Positions 8,219 through 16,808 of a stretch of 64,000 nt of DNA are shown here, in pieces. The notes under the pieces are model-generated. The model ran no database searches. It worked only from the letters and a program-made list of their open reading frames with translations, and was not told the DNA's origin. How positions within the stretch are numbered: the first letter of the stretch is position 1; every line of letters begins with the position of its first letter. The DNA lies in NCBI GenBank assembly GCA_015059905.1, contig SUZN01000001.1:124001-188000 (forward strand). Direction: 5' to 3'. The translations under genes and the position numbers were made by a program. Origin of the DNA: Rikenellaceae bacterium. GTDB lineage: Bacteria; Bacteroidota; Bacteroidia; Bacteroidales; Rikenellaceae.

Positions 8219-8701
8219 CTACTTCTTCTCGATTACCATATTGTTCTTGCGATTCTGTGGTATGTCAATAGTTGGACCCTTCTTTATCCCCTCCTTCTGA
8301 AGGGCTGGTCGTGGCGTCGGACGGAAAGGCTGTGCAGGATTGCCTGGGCGGCGAATCTGCTTGCCGCGATTGAATTTGGCGCGCTTCTGCATCTTCTCAT
8401 ACTTTGCCCACTGCTCCTCGGTAAATATCTTCTTGAGTTGGTCTTTTGTCTTCGCCTGCTCCTTTTTCATCTGCTCCATTCTAGCCTTCTGCTGCTTGGC
8501 TTGTTTTAAGTAGAGCTTGTATAGCTTCTGGTACTGCCCATCATTTAATCCAAGTGTTTTACGCTGCATATCGGCGCGGCGCTTTGCAATCTGCTCTACG
8601 CTTGGTGCTTTACGCTCGGCGATTTTTTGACCTGCATCCTGTGCAAATGAAGCAACGCTGAAGAGTAGCGCGAAGAGTGAAATGATAATTGACTTTTTCA
8701 T
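8219..8701 (-). CDS. DUF4890-type secreted small helical protein
   Basis: The 160-residue protein has a signal peptide (1-20, ending SFAQ) and a mature part that is nearly all helix, rich in Lys, Gln, Arg and Met. It includes the pattern RRADMQRKTLGLNDGQYQKL and a second helix ending FTEEQWAKYEKM. This resembles the LTxxQ / Spy-like periplasmic fold and the DUF4890 family common in Bacteroidales. The C-terminus (about 120-160) is basic and Pro-rich. The function is unknown; a periplasmic chaperone or stress sensor is a guess from the fold. It is monocistronic between a promoter-like box and a terminator. Confidence 0.7.
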   Translation of the reverse strand: MKKSIIISLFALLFSVASFAQDAGQKIAERKAPSVEQIAKRRADMQRKTLGLNDGQYQKLYKLYLKQAKQQKARMEQMKKEQAKTKDQLKKIFTEEQWAKYEKMQKRAKFNRGKQIRRPGNPAQPFRPTPRPALQKEGIKKGPTIDIPQNRKNNMVIEKK

Positions 8702-8737
8702 AGTAGTAAATTTTAATTTGTTATCTCTCGTTTGTCA

Positions 8738-8745
8738 CAAAACTA
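8738..8745 (-). promoter_or_regulatory. -7 box of the DUF4890 gene
   Basis: On the minus strand it reads TAGTTTTG, matching TAnnTTTG, 37 bases before the ATG at 8701. It lies in the 126-base gap after the hydrogenase-related operon. Confidence 0.45.
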
Positions 8746-8827
8746 ACGAGAAAAACTCTTTGTTGGTCTTTGCCGCAAGGTAAATCGCCCAATTGTGTGG
8801 GTGAAACGACCCTGCCAAAAGGTGAAT

Positions 8828-9589
8828 TTAGCGACTCTTTTTACGCAAAAGGTTCATTACACCATCAATAAATGTCATCGGGTGGGTAGGTGTTCCAGGT
8901 AACCATAAATCAACCTTGTAACGCTCCAAAAACTCTCTGTTGATGGCTTTGCTCTCGGCAAACAGACCTCCCGAGCAGGCCTCCGAACCGCATACGATGA
9001 CGAGCTTTGGCTCTGGAATAGACTTGTAGCATATATCCAATGCCTCTGCCATATTCTTCGATATGGGACCTGTGATGACCACACCGTCGGCGTGACGTGG
9101 CGATGCTACAAACTCCACACCATAGCGCCCGAAGTCGAAATTCACATTGCCCGAAGCGTTTAGCTCCATCTCAACCGACGCATCACCCGCTGCCGATACC
9201 TGGCGCAGCTTGAGTGCCTTGTCAAAGAGTGCTGGAATCTCCTCGCGCACCTGCTCGTGGCAGAACTCCACACGTTCATCGCCTGGCTTCACTATAAGTG
9301 CCTCGCGCGAAGCAGAGCCTATCTTATAATCGTTTGTGAAACGGATATTCTTGGGCGCACGCAGGGCGCACTCGCCACAGAAGAGGCACTTGCCCAAATC
9401 GAGCGAGAAGGGCTGTACCGAGATAGCCTTCGTAGGGCAAATCTTCGCTGCCGCCTCCACGTCGCGCATATCGGCTGTGGGGGTCAGCACGGGGCGACCA
9501 CGAAACTCCTCGGTGAGTTCTACTGCATTCAGGTCGGGGATGTACTGCCAGCCATGGCTGTGCAGAACTTTTATCTTTGGAAAAATCAT
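8828..9589 (-). CDS. Ehr-type small subunit: ferredoxin domain fused to NuoB/HyfI-like domain lacking N2 ligands
   Basis: The 253-residue protein fuses a ferredoxin-like domain (about 1-100) to a NuoB/HycG-like domain (about 130-250). Cys51 in ICPTKAI and Cys68, Cys71, Cys74 in CLFCGECALRAP can bind one [4Fe-4S] cluster; the fourth Cys of the second motif is Ala. The NuoB part is recognisable from FGRYGVEFVASPRHADGVV (153-171) and ITGPISKNM. However, the four ligands of the proximal cluster appear replaced: Asp136 and Val139 for CxxC, Glu203 for the GxCxxSGG Cys, and Thr233 for the PGCPP Cys. Cys200 and Cys205 lie near but out of register. The start at 9589 is 16 bases after the large-subunit gene. 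It is the last gene of the six-gene complex. Confidence 0.88.
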   Translation of the reverse strand: MIFPKIKVLHSHGWQYIPDLNAVELTEEFRGRPVLTPTADMRDVEAAAKICPTKAISVQPFSLDLGKCLFCGECALRAPKNIRFTNDYKIGSASREALIVKPGDERVEFCHEQVREEIPALFDKALKLRQVSAAGDASVEMELNASGNVNFDFGRYGVEFVASPRHADGVVITGPISKNMAEALDICYKSIPEPKLVIVCGSEACSGGLFAESKAINREFLERYKVDLWLPGTPTHPMTFIDGVMNLLRKKSR

Positions 9590-9605
9590 AATCAAACGTT
9601 TTTGT

Positions 9606-11111
9606 TTACAGGTCGTGACCGCAGTATGAAAGGTTAAAACTCTTGTTGTTGATAGGAAAGTCGGATATGCCCTCGCTGCGAACAGCAATGGCAAGACCTA
9701 ACCAATTATGCAGACTTGGGTCCTTGACCTTGTATGTCTCAATATTACCCTCCTTGTCGGTGATGGCAACGTGACAAATCTCGCCTCGCCAGCCCTCAAT
9801 CAGACCCACAGCGAGCGACTCCGCCTTAAGTGGCGAGTCATAGTCGGGGCGAGCCTCAACGGCAGGGGTGTATGCCGAGAGCAGTCGGATGATGTTGTCC
9901 GCTGACTGCAAAACCTCCTTACAGCGCACCATCAGGCGAGCCATAACATCGCCCTGACGCTTAACGACGCTCTCATGTTTTGTGTCAAGATATGCGCCGT
10001 AGGGGTGTGATGAACGGATATCACGCTTCACGCCACTTGCGCGGGCTGCCATACCCACTCCACCGATGCGTGCCATCTCAGCCTTTGGTACCAGACCGCA
10101 CTGCTCGAAACGAGCCAAAAGGGTGGGTGATGATTTGATATCCTCGCGCACCTCGTTATATCGGCGGCGTACATCCTTCACGTTACTTAAAATCATTACT
10201 ATCTTCTCTGACGTGAGAGGTTTGTTCGTTCCATCTGGGCGGATAAGACCCTTGCCAAAGCGGTTGCCGCACCACGCCTGTGTGGTGTTGATTGTTACCG
10301 TACGCAGAGCCTCGCACGCCACCTGACCGAGCTGATAACCTACGTCGGTGCAGAGTGCGCCTGTGTCGGCGATGTGCATTGCCATACGCTCCAACTCAAG
10401 GGCTACGGTGCGCTCCAGGTCGAGATTTTTATCTACTCTGTGGGTGAGTTTCTCCATAGCATAAGAGAATGCCACCGCGTGTGATACGGCGCTGTCGCCT
10501 GCTATTGACTCCGCCAAGAGTGTCTGACGCAGACGGTTGTTGGTTGAGCAGAACTCATTCTCAACGCCTCGGTGCTGATAGCCCAGAGCAATCTCCAGAT
10601 GCAGCACATTCTCGCCATTACAAATGAAGCGGAAGGCTCCTGGCTCGATAATACCTGCGTGGATAGGTCCCACGTTCACCTCGTGCAACGATTCACCCTC
10701 GATAGTATAGAATGGATAGTTATCCATCGTAGAGTTGCGGTTGCGGCGGTTATATGGGAAGCGCAGGGGCTTGTTCCAGGGCATAGAGTCAAACTCTACA
10801 TTGTAGAGCTCGGTAATTTCACGCTCAAAGGGGTGCATCTGTGGATGCAGTGCAGTAAGTGAGGGCAGAGCAATGTCGTCGTAATACTCCATTGCAAACG
10901 ACGAAATCATAATCTTCTGCTCCTTGTCATCAAGCAGAATGAGGTAAAACTTCAATCTGTTCTCCTCCGTGCGGGCGAAGTAGTGAGCCACGTGGTAGTG
11001 CTCCTCCTGCAAACGCTCTTTCAAATCCTCATACAGCGCAGCATACTCCACCTCGGGGATATCCTTCAGCTCTACGGCTGTGGCGCAGTTATCTGTTATG
11101 TAGTATTTCAT
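9606..11111 (-). CDS. Ehr-type large subunit: NuoCD/HycE-like fusion without Ni-Fe cysteines
   Basis: The 501-residue protein joins a NuoC-like domain (about 1-130, with HPFEREITELYNVEF) to a NuoD/HycE-like domain (about 140-501). GPIHAGIIEPGAFRF and LGYQHRGVE mark the family. At the place of the hydrogenase motif RxCGxC it reads SIAGDSA (202-208), and at the C-terminal DPCxxC it reads NLSYCG (493-498). All four Ni-Fe ligands are thus lost (Ala204, Ser207, Ser495, Gly498). It ends at Leu501, without the cleavable C-terminal tail of hydrogenase precursors. It therefore cannot be a Ni-Fe hydrogenase. This matches the energy-converting hydrogenase-related (Ehr) family. It is three bases downstream of the NuoN-like gene. 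Confidence 0.92.
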   Translation of the reverse strand: MKYYITDNCATAVELKDIPEVEYAALYEDLKERLQEEHYHVAHYFARTEENRLKFYLILLDDKEQKIMISSFAMEYYDDIALPSLTALHPQMHPFEREITELYNVEFDSMPWNKPLRFPYNRRNRNSTMDNYPFYTIEGESLHEVNVGPIHAGIIEPGAFRFICNGENVLHLEIALGYQHRGVENEFCSTNNRLRQTLLAESIAGDSAVSHAVAFSYAMEKLTHRVDKNLDLERTVALELERMAMHIADTGALCTDVGYQLGQVACEALRTVTINTTQAWCGNRFGKGLIRPDGTNKPLTSEKIVMILSNVKDVRRRYNEVREDIKSSPTLLARFEQCGLVPKAEMARIGGVGMAARASGVKRDIRSSHPYGAYLDTKHESVVKRQGDVMARLMVRCKEVLQSADNIIRLLSAYTPAVEARPDYDSPLKAESLAVGLIEGWRGEICHVAITDKEGNIETYKVKDPSLHNWLGLAIAVRSEGISDFPINNKSFNLSYCGHDL

Positions 11112-11114
11112 CGC

Positions 11115-12515
11115 TTATAATGTTACGATTTTGTCAATGATTGAAGTGAGTAGCTCGGGCTGCCACAGTCCTACGACAAACGCAGCCAGAAGCAGCACCA
11201 AAGCGCTGTAAGAGAGTCTGCGGTCGATGTTTGAAGGGTGTAGCTCGTCCTGGTTAGGCTGGTAGCAGAGTTTGATGATGCGGTGGCAGATGGTAAAAAT
11301 TACGATGCACAACAAAAGCACCATAATCACAATAAGCCACCATGCGCCACCCGCCAGCGCCTCTGTCATAATCATCAGCTCCGAGATGAACAAAGGTGAT
11401 GGAGGAAATGCCAGCACGGCAATCATACCTATTATTAAAGCTATTGCGCCCACCTTGTTGATGTTGATATAGTCGCCCAATCGGTTGATGCGGTAGCCAT
11501 TATATACCTGTCTTACGATGGCGATTTGCAGGAACAGACCACTCTTGATGAGGGTATGGCACACGACGTGGAACACAGCTGCCCAGATACCAGCGCCTCC
11601 GACACCCAAACCTATGGCTACGATACCCATATTCTCAACTGTTGAGTATGAGAGGAAGCGCTTGTAGTTGTTCGTGCGTCGCAGGAACAGAGCACCCACC
11701 ACCAGACTCATAACACCGATGATAAGCATTACATTCTGCACCCAGTCAAACAGGGCGGTGTTGGCAAAGAGCTTATAGATACGGAAGATAGCCAGAAAAC
11801 CAGCATTTACCAAGCCCGTAGAGAGCAGAGCCGATGCTGGCGCGGGGGCTGCGAAGTTGGCATCAACACCGATGGTGTAGAGTGGGAAAATCTCCATCTT
11901 ACAGCTATATCCAGTCAGCACCAGAAGGAATGCCGCCTTCAGGTAGAGCGGGTTGCCGTTGGCGATTATCTGTGGCAAATCCTCGTAACTGAGCGACGAG
12001 TTGGTCGCTGCGGCACACAGAAGCAGGATACCCAGATATGCGATGGCGATACCCGTAGAACATACAAAGAGATACTTCCACGTTGCCTCCAGTGTAGCCT
12101 CCGAACGGCGGTAGTAGAGAATACCTGCGCCACACAAAGTGGTGGTCTCCAATAGAATCCAGGTGATGGCGATGTTGTTTGCGAAATATACTCCTGTGAT
12201 GGCTGTAGTGAGCAACATCAGCAGGGCGAAGTAGTTGCGATAGTCCTTTATGTCATCTCGCTTGAGGTATGCCTCCGAGTGGATGAAGATAAACACAGCC
12301 ACCACCGCCAGCAGCGTGTAGAAGAGTGTACCCAGCTCATCGAAGGTGAAGAACACACCCGATGTGGTGAGGTAGTTACCTCCGAACAATAAACCTGCAA
12401 ACAGCGCGTGCGAGGTTAGATATACTGCACACAGACGATGTACCGTGCGGCGATTAGGTGCCAGGAAAGCACTTGCGCCGATAGCGAGCCATATTGCGAA
12501 AAATATATATATCAT
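11115..12515 (-). CDS. Ehr/hydrogenase-4-type antiporter-like membrane subunit (HyfF/NuoN-like)
   Basis: The 466-residue protein has about fourteen membrane helices and a Proton_antipo_M domain. The key charged residues of proton-channel subunits are present: Glu123 in WILLETTTLCG and Lys147 in ATWKYLF, with further polar residues in SYSTVENMGIVAIGLG and AVFHVVCHTLIKSGLFLQ. It most likely moves protons or sodium ions in the membrane arm of the complex. It sits between the HyfE-like gene (three-base gap) and the large-subunit gene (three-base gap). A plain NADH dehydrogenase role is unlikely because NuoE, NuoF and NuoG are absent nearby. Confidence 0.92.
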   Translation of the reverse strand: MIYIFFAIWLAIGASAFLAPNRRTVHRLCAVYLTSHALFAGLLFGGNYLTTSGVFFTFDELGTLFYTLLAVVAVFIFIHSEAYLKRDDIKDYRNYFALLMLLTTAITGVYFANNIAITWILLETTTLCGAGILYYRRSEATLEATWKYLFVCSTGIAIAYLGILLLCAAATNSSLSYEDLPQIIANGNPLYLKAAFLLVLTGYSCKMEIFPLYTIGVDANFAAPAPASALLSTGLVNAGFLAIFRIYKLFANTALFDWVQNVMLIIGVMSLVVGALFLRRTNNYKRFLSYSTVENMGIVAIGLGVGGAGIWAAVFHVVCHTLIKSGLFLQIAIVRQVYNGYRINRLGDYININKVGAIALIIGMIAVLAFPPSPLFISELMIMTEALAGGAWWLIVIMVLLLCIVIFTICHRIIKLCYQPNQDELHPSNIDRRLSYSALVLLLAAFVVGLWQPELLTSIIDKIVTL

Positions 12516-12518
12516 AGT

Positions 12519-13148
12519 TTAGTCTTTTACGTGGGTTAGTGAATCGCTGTCATCTGTGTGGATGTGTTTGTCAACCTTGGTCATAAACATACCGAGCATC
12601 AAGACAGAGAGCAGGATATCGAGCATAATGGCGGCGTTAATCAGCAGTGGCATCTCCACGCCAATAGCCATCGAGAAGAGGAACACTCCATTCTCAATCA
12701 CCAGAAAACCGACCATGTGGGTAAAGATGCGTGAACGCAACACAATCAAAATCAAGCCTGTGAGCAGCGCATACAACGCCACACCGAAGAAAATCATATT
12801 GATGGTTTGGTCGGCAACGTAGTAGGTGAGTATGGCGCTCGTTGTAAGAGCCGCAATCGAGAGCATCAGCGAGTTGAACTGCGATGTGCCTGTTGAGGCT
12901 ATGCGGTTGATACCTGTATTCTTAATCACGCGCATAAGGATGGCAGGGACAATCAGAGCCTTGAAAATCAGCGTCTCGGTGACGATGAATGTAAGCTCCA
13001 CCCAATCCAGCGTGTGCAGACGCAGCAGCGCGATACCGAGCAGCAACCAACCCTGTACGGCAATGAGCGAGGAGTAGTTGCGGAAACGCTCAACGATTGA
13101 GAAGTAGATGAGCGTTATGACGTATAATATAATCAGTGTGAGTAGCAT
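12519..13148 (-). CDS. Ehr/hydrogenase-4-type subunit HyfE-like (NuoK-related)
   Basis: The 209-residue integral membrane protein has six to seven hydrophobic segments. The C-terminal half resembles NuoK, with a conserved Glu in GFLVIENGVFLFSMAIG, and the N-terminal half contains a membrane Glu in FIVTETLIFKALIVPA. This long form is typical of hydrogenase-4 component E and of Ehr complexes rather than of the roughly 100-residue NuoK. It belongs to the membrane arm. Its start is four bases after the NuoH-like gene and it ends three bases before the NuoN-like gene. Confidence 0.88.
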   Translation of the reverse strand: MLLTLIILYVITLIYFSIVERFRNYSSLIAVQGWLLLGIALLRLHTLDWVELTFIVTETLIFKALIVPAILMRVIKNTGINRIASTGTSQFNSLMLSIAALTTSAILTYYVADQTINMIFFGVALYALLTGLILIVLRSRIFTHMVGFLVIENGVFLFSMAIGVEMPLLINAAIMLDILLSVLMLGMFMTKVDKHIHTDDSDSLTHVKD

Positions 13149-13152
13149 ATCC

Positions 13153-14067
13153 TTAAATATTGATGTTCAACTTCAGCAGATAACCAATAAAGAATATCAA
13201 TGCGGCAAGAGCCGAAATGGTTACGATGAATGTGGTGTTACGCACCAGCTTGTTGCGAGCCTGGGTGGACTCCACAACACCAACCGATACTCCCGTAAGC
13301 AGTATGGCAAGCGGCACGGCGCACCACCAGTGGAAGCAGCAGGTTGCCGTAACGGCGTTGGCTGCAATCATCGAGAAGCAGGCGGTCTTCAGCCAGCCAG
13401 CGATGTGTATCATACCCATGTCAATGCCAGAATAATCAAGGCACATAACCTCGTGTATCATCGTCAGCTCAAGGTGTGTGCGTGGGTCATCCACAGGCAC
13501 ACGTCCCGACTCTACGAAGGTAATCTTCACAAAGAGGAATGCTGTGAGCAGCATCACAATTGTAAGGTGCAAGTCAAACGATTGCTCGTGCTCGAAGATG
13601 TCGGCGAACGATGTATAGCCACAGAAGAGCGCCAGCGTGGCAAAGCCAATCATCAGCGCAGGCTCAATCAGAGCGCCATACAGAGCCTCACGGGCAGCAC
13701 CCATACCCTCAAACGAGCTGCCTGTATCCATCGCTGCCAGGATGATAGCCATGCGGGCAAGAGCCAGCGTGTAGGCGAAGCAGATTACATCGCCCTCAAA
13801 TGAGATGAGGGGATAAAGGTCAGCTACGGGTATCATCAGTGTAGCCACGATAGCTGCGCCGAGATAGATGGCTGGAGCTATGCGGAACAGTGCTGTTGTA
13901 GTGGTTGAATAGACTGCACCTTTGCGCAGCAGCACATTCACATTACGCAGATGCTGCGTGAAGGGCAAGCCCTTGCGTCCTGCCAGCAGGGCGCGTGTAC
14001 GGTTTATCACACCAGGTATGGCGAGTGCCGTCACAATAATCAGAATAGTGTTAAGTACAATAGCCAT
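13153..14067 (-). CDS. Ehr/hydrogenase-4-type subunit HyfC-like (NuoH-related)
   Basis: The 304-residue membrane protein has about eight helices and the NuoH/HycD signature, including EGMGAAREALYGALIEPA and ESGRVPVDDPRTHLELTMI with HEVMCLDYSG following. These acidic loops couple the soluble arm to ion movement in complex I and Mbh-type hydrogenases and are intact here, in contrast to the lost metal ligands of the soluble subunits. The gene is three bases after the large NuoL-like gene. Confidence 0.92.
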   Translation of the reverse strand: MAIVLNTILIIVTALAIPGVINRTRALLAGRKGLPFTQHLRNVNVLLRKGAVYSTTTTALFRIAPAIYLGAAIVATLMIPVADLYPLISFEGDVICFAYTLALARMAIILAAMDTGSSFEGMGAAREALYGALIEPALMIGFATLALFCGYTSFADIFEHEQSFDLHLTIVMLLTAFLFVKITFVESGRVPVDDPRTHLELTMIHEVMCLDYSGIDMGMIHIAGWLKTACFSMIAANAVTATCCFHWWCAVPLAILLTGVSVGVVESTQARNKLVRNTTFIVTISALAALIFFIGYLLKLNINI

Positions 14068-14070
14068 ACG

Positions 14071-16062
14071 TTAAATCCAGTTAAAGAGTGAAAGAATAAA
14101 TATCGCAACAAGGAACAGCAGCGCAAAGAGGATGTAGTGGTTAATCTTACCCGTACGCAGACTCATAATTCGCTTGTTGATGATGTGCAGCAGCTCCACC
14201 CACCAGGCGGCAAACAGACGGTCAATCTTATCCTTGTGACGCACAGCGTAGCGGTGTGATGATGGGAATATCTCGCTCTTGCCGACGGTGCGACCCTCCA
14301 CGGTGTTTTGAGTGAGCGAGGTGGCGATAGACTCCAGCCCCTCGGAGTATGACTCTCCCGTATATTGCATACGGATGTTGGGTGAGGTGAAACCACAACC
14401 CCACGTTGGTCCCTGCTCAATGATGCGCGTGCGTTGTGCGCGACTCTTTAGAATGTAAAGCAGCAGGATGATGATTACAAGCAACCACGCTGTGAGTGAA
14501 ATCTTCCACAGATTTGGTGCGATATACATATCTATTACCGTCGAAGTTGCTGCAGGGAAGAACTGCTTGGCAACACTCTCCACCAATCGGATGGCGAACT
14601 GTGGGAACATACCAATCAAGATGATGCCAACAGTCGGAATAGCCATCGCCGCGATGCGGAAATTATCGACCTCCACCGACTCGGCAACGTGATGGTCACG
14701 AGGCGAACCGAGGAAGATAGTGCTGTAAAGCTTTGTAAATGCCAGCACTACAATTCCACCTATGAGAGCCAATGCGAGCATACCGCCCGCTGCGTAGATT
14801 GTGTTCACGCCATCGCGGATGCTGTCGAGCATACCCAGATAGATGAGGAACTCGCCGATAAAGCCATTCAGCGGTGGCAGGGCGCAGATGGCAATCGTTG
14901 CGATGAAGAACAATATGGCAGTCATAGGCATATGCTTTGCCACGCCGCCAAAGCGGTCGAGCAGCGTGGTGTGCATCTGTGAATAGATGTTTCCAGCGCC
15001 GAAGAAGAGCAATGATTTGAACATCGAGTGGTTTACCGTATGCAGCAGTGCGCCGCACAGAGCAATCGTTGCTACCATATAGTTGCCCGCAGCCTGTCCT
15101 AATGTGGCAATACCCAGACCGATGAAGATAACGCCCACATTCTCGATACTCGAGTATGCCAGAAGTCGCTTTGCGTCGTTCTGCACAGCCGCAAGGATGA
15201 CGCCCCACAAGCCAGTTATAACACCCACAGCGAGAATTATAATACCTATGGTGTGCAACTCCGAGGACTCCACCACATACCACAGCGTACGCATTACGCC
15301 ATACACACCCGTCTTAATCATCACACCCGACATAATTGCCGAGACGTGCGAGGGTGCTGCTGGGTGTGCCTCTGGCAGCCATACGTGCATAGGGAACAGA
15401 CCCGCCTTCATTCCAAAGCCCAGCAGGAAGAGGATGAAGATTGGCAATGTCTTGCCGCTTGAGAAGCAGATAGCCAGGTCGGCAAAGTTCGCCGAGCCTG
15501 TTGCTGCGAAGATGCTTGCAAAGCCCGCTACAAGTAGCACGAAGCCTATGTGCATCATAATCAGATATGCCAAAGCCGCGCGCAACACCTGCTGACGCTC
15601 AGCATCGAACAGAATCAGGATGAACGAGGCTATTGTCATCAACTCCCACGCAAGCAGGAACGAGAAGCCTCCGCTTGAGATGACGACAAGCATCATTGAG
15701 ATGACAAGCACCACCAGCGCGGTGTAGTGTAGCGAGATGTGTGCGGATGATTTTTTGTCGAGGTAGTGGGCAAGATAACCACGCGAGTAGAGCAGCGTAG
15801 ATACTCCTGCGATGCCAATGACAAGCGAGAAGAGAGCCGACAGAGAGTCCATCGTGAGCGACTCCTCTCCGAAGATTGGACTGCTGATACGCATCAACTC
15901 CATCTCCGACCCTCCTGCCAACACCCCGATTGCGGGGATTGCAATGGCTATGGCTGCCGCGACGACAGATGCAAAGGCTACCCACATCTTCTGGCGCAGC
16001 GGCGTAAGGAACAGCGCTGCCACCAACACAGTAAGTAGCGAGAGTAGTGTGATGTAAAACAT
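14071..16062 (-). CDS. Ehr/hydrogenase-4-type antiporter-like membrane subunit (HyfB/NuoL-like)
   Basis: The 663-residue protein has about sixteen membrane segments and a Proton_antipo_M domain. Glu140 in LLAWELMTIASF and the Lys in FGMKAGLFPMHVWLPEAHP match ion-translocating residues of NuoL/HyfB. The C-terminal part (about 560-640) has a cytosolic stretch with RYAVRHKDKIDRLF before a last helix. It is the first subunit gene of the six-gene complex, only 20 bases after rsmE. No separate -7 box is evident in that gap, so transcription probably starts at the rsmE promoter. Confidence 0.92.
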   Translation of the reverse strand: MFYITLLSLLTVLVAALFLTPLRQKMWVAFASVVAAAIAIAIPAIGVLAGGSEMELMRISSPIFGEESLTMDSLSALFSLVIGIAGVSTLLYSRGYLAHYLDKKSSAHISLHYTALVVLVISMMLVVISSGGFSFLLAWELMTIASFILILFDAERQQVLRAALAYLIMMHIGFVLLVAGFASIFAATGSANFADLAICFSSGKTLPIFILFLLGFGMKAGLFPMHVWLPEAHPAAPSHVSAIMSGVMIKTGVYGVMRTLWYVVESSELHTIGIIILAVGVITGLWGVILAAVQNDAKRLLAYSSIENVGVIFIGLGIATLGQAAGNYMVATIALCGALLHTVNHSMFKSLLFFGAGNIYSQMHTTLLDRFGGVAKHMPMTAILFFIATIAICALPPLNGFIGEFLIYLGMLDSIRDGVNTIYAAGGMLALALIGGIVVLAFTKLYSTIFLGSPRDHHVAESVEVDNFRIAAMAIPTVGIILIGMFPQFAIRLVESVAKQFFPAATSTVIDMYIAPNLWKISLTAWLLVIIILLLYILKSRAQRTRIIEQGPTWGCGFTSPNIRMQYTGESYSEGLESIATSLTQNTVEGRTVGKSEIFPSSHRYAVRHKDKIDRLFAAWWVELLHIINKRIMSLRTGKINHYILFALLFLVAIFILSLFNWI

Positions 16063-16082
16063 TTCTTTATAGTTTGTTGTTT

Positions 16083-16790
16083 CTATCCATTTATTGTTGC
16101 CACCATAACCGTAGCCACGACGGCAGCGGTTTCGGTACGCAGACGCTGGTTACCCAGCGTGATGGGTTTGAATCCGTTTTCGAGTGCAAATTTAATCTCT
16201 TCGGGCGAAAAATCTCCTTCTGGACCAATTAAAATTAAAATATTTTCATTTTTTTTAATAATTGTGGGCAAATATTCCCTTTCAGAAAAGTTCTGGTCGC
16301 AATGTGCAATGAATTTCTGACCCTCGAAAGGCGCAGCGATAACCTTCTTGACTGGAGTCAGCTCATCGAGCGCGGGGTGGTATGCCTTGAGCGACTGCTT
16401 GACAGCCGAGGTGATTACACGCAACTCTCTGTCGTGCTTTATCGTGCGGCGCTCGCTGTGGTCACATTCGATTGGTATAAAACGACTTACACCCACCTCT
16501 GTTGCCTTCTCCAGAAACCACTCGTAGCGGTCGATATTTTTCGTTGGGGCGACAGCCATCGTAAGCGAGTAGGGTAGTTTTTCATACTCGGCAAAGGTCT
16601 CAACTACCTCCACCGTGCAGTGGTGCTGATGAGCTTCCACTATACGGCAGTGATAGAGATTGCCACGTCCGTCGGTGATGTGCAGCATATCGCCTATGCC
16701 AAGTCGGAGGACCCTCACGCAATGCTTTGATTCCTCTTCACTTAAAGTGTGCATAGGAGGAATAATATCAGAAGAGTAAAATAATTGCAT
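16083..16790 (-). CDS. rsmE: 16S rRNA (uracil1498-N3)-methyltransferase
   Basis: The 235-residue protein is RsmE. An N-terminal PUA-like part (HCVRVLRLGIGDMLHITDGRG) is followed by a SPOUT methyltransferase with a deep trefoil knot: LILIGPEGDFSPEEI near 185-199 and TLGNQRLRTETAAV near the end. It methylates N3 of U1498 in the 30S decoding region. I place the start at 16790 because the PUA domain begins there and the promoter at 16817-16824 lies upstream; a longer frame to 17093 would run through that promoter. It is the first gene of the transcript carrying the hydrogenase-related complex. Confidence 0.95.
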   Translation of the reverse strand: MQLFYSSDIIPPMHTLSEEESKHCVRVLRLGIGDMLHITDGRGNLYHCRIVEAHQHHCTVEVVETFAEYEKLPYSLTMAVAPTKNIDRYEWFLEKATEVGVSRFIPIECDHSERRTIKHDRELRVITSAVKQSLKAYHPALDELTPVKKVIAAPFEGQKFIAHCDQNFSEREYLPTIIKKNENILILIGPEGDFSPEEIKFALENGFKPITLGNQRLRTETAAVVATVMVATING

Positions 16791-16808
16791 TTTTCTCGTA
16801 TAATTTAT

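Noticed and set aside
8828..16062. A functional group 4 Ni-Fe hydrogenase or a respiratory complex I
   Set aside because: All Ni-Fe cysteines are missing, so it cannot be a hydrogenase. NuoE/F/G, a separate dicluster NuoI and separate NuoJ/NuoM genes are absent, so it is not complex I.
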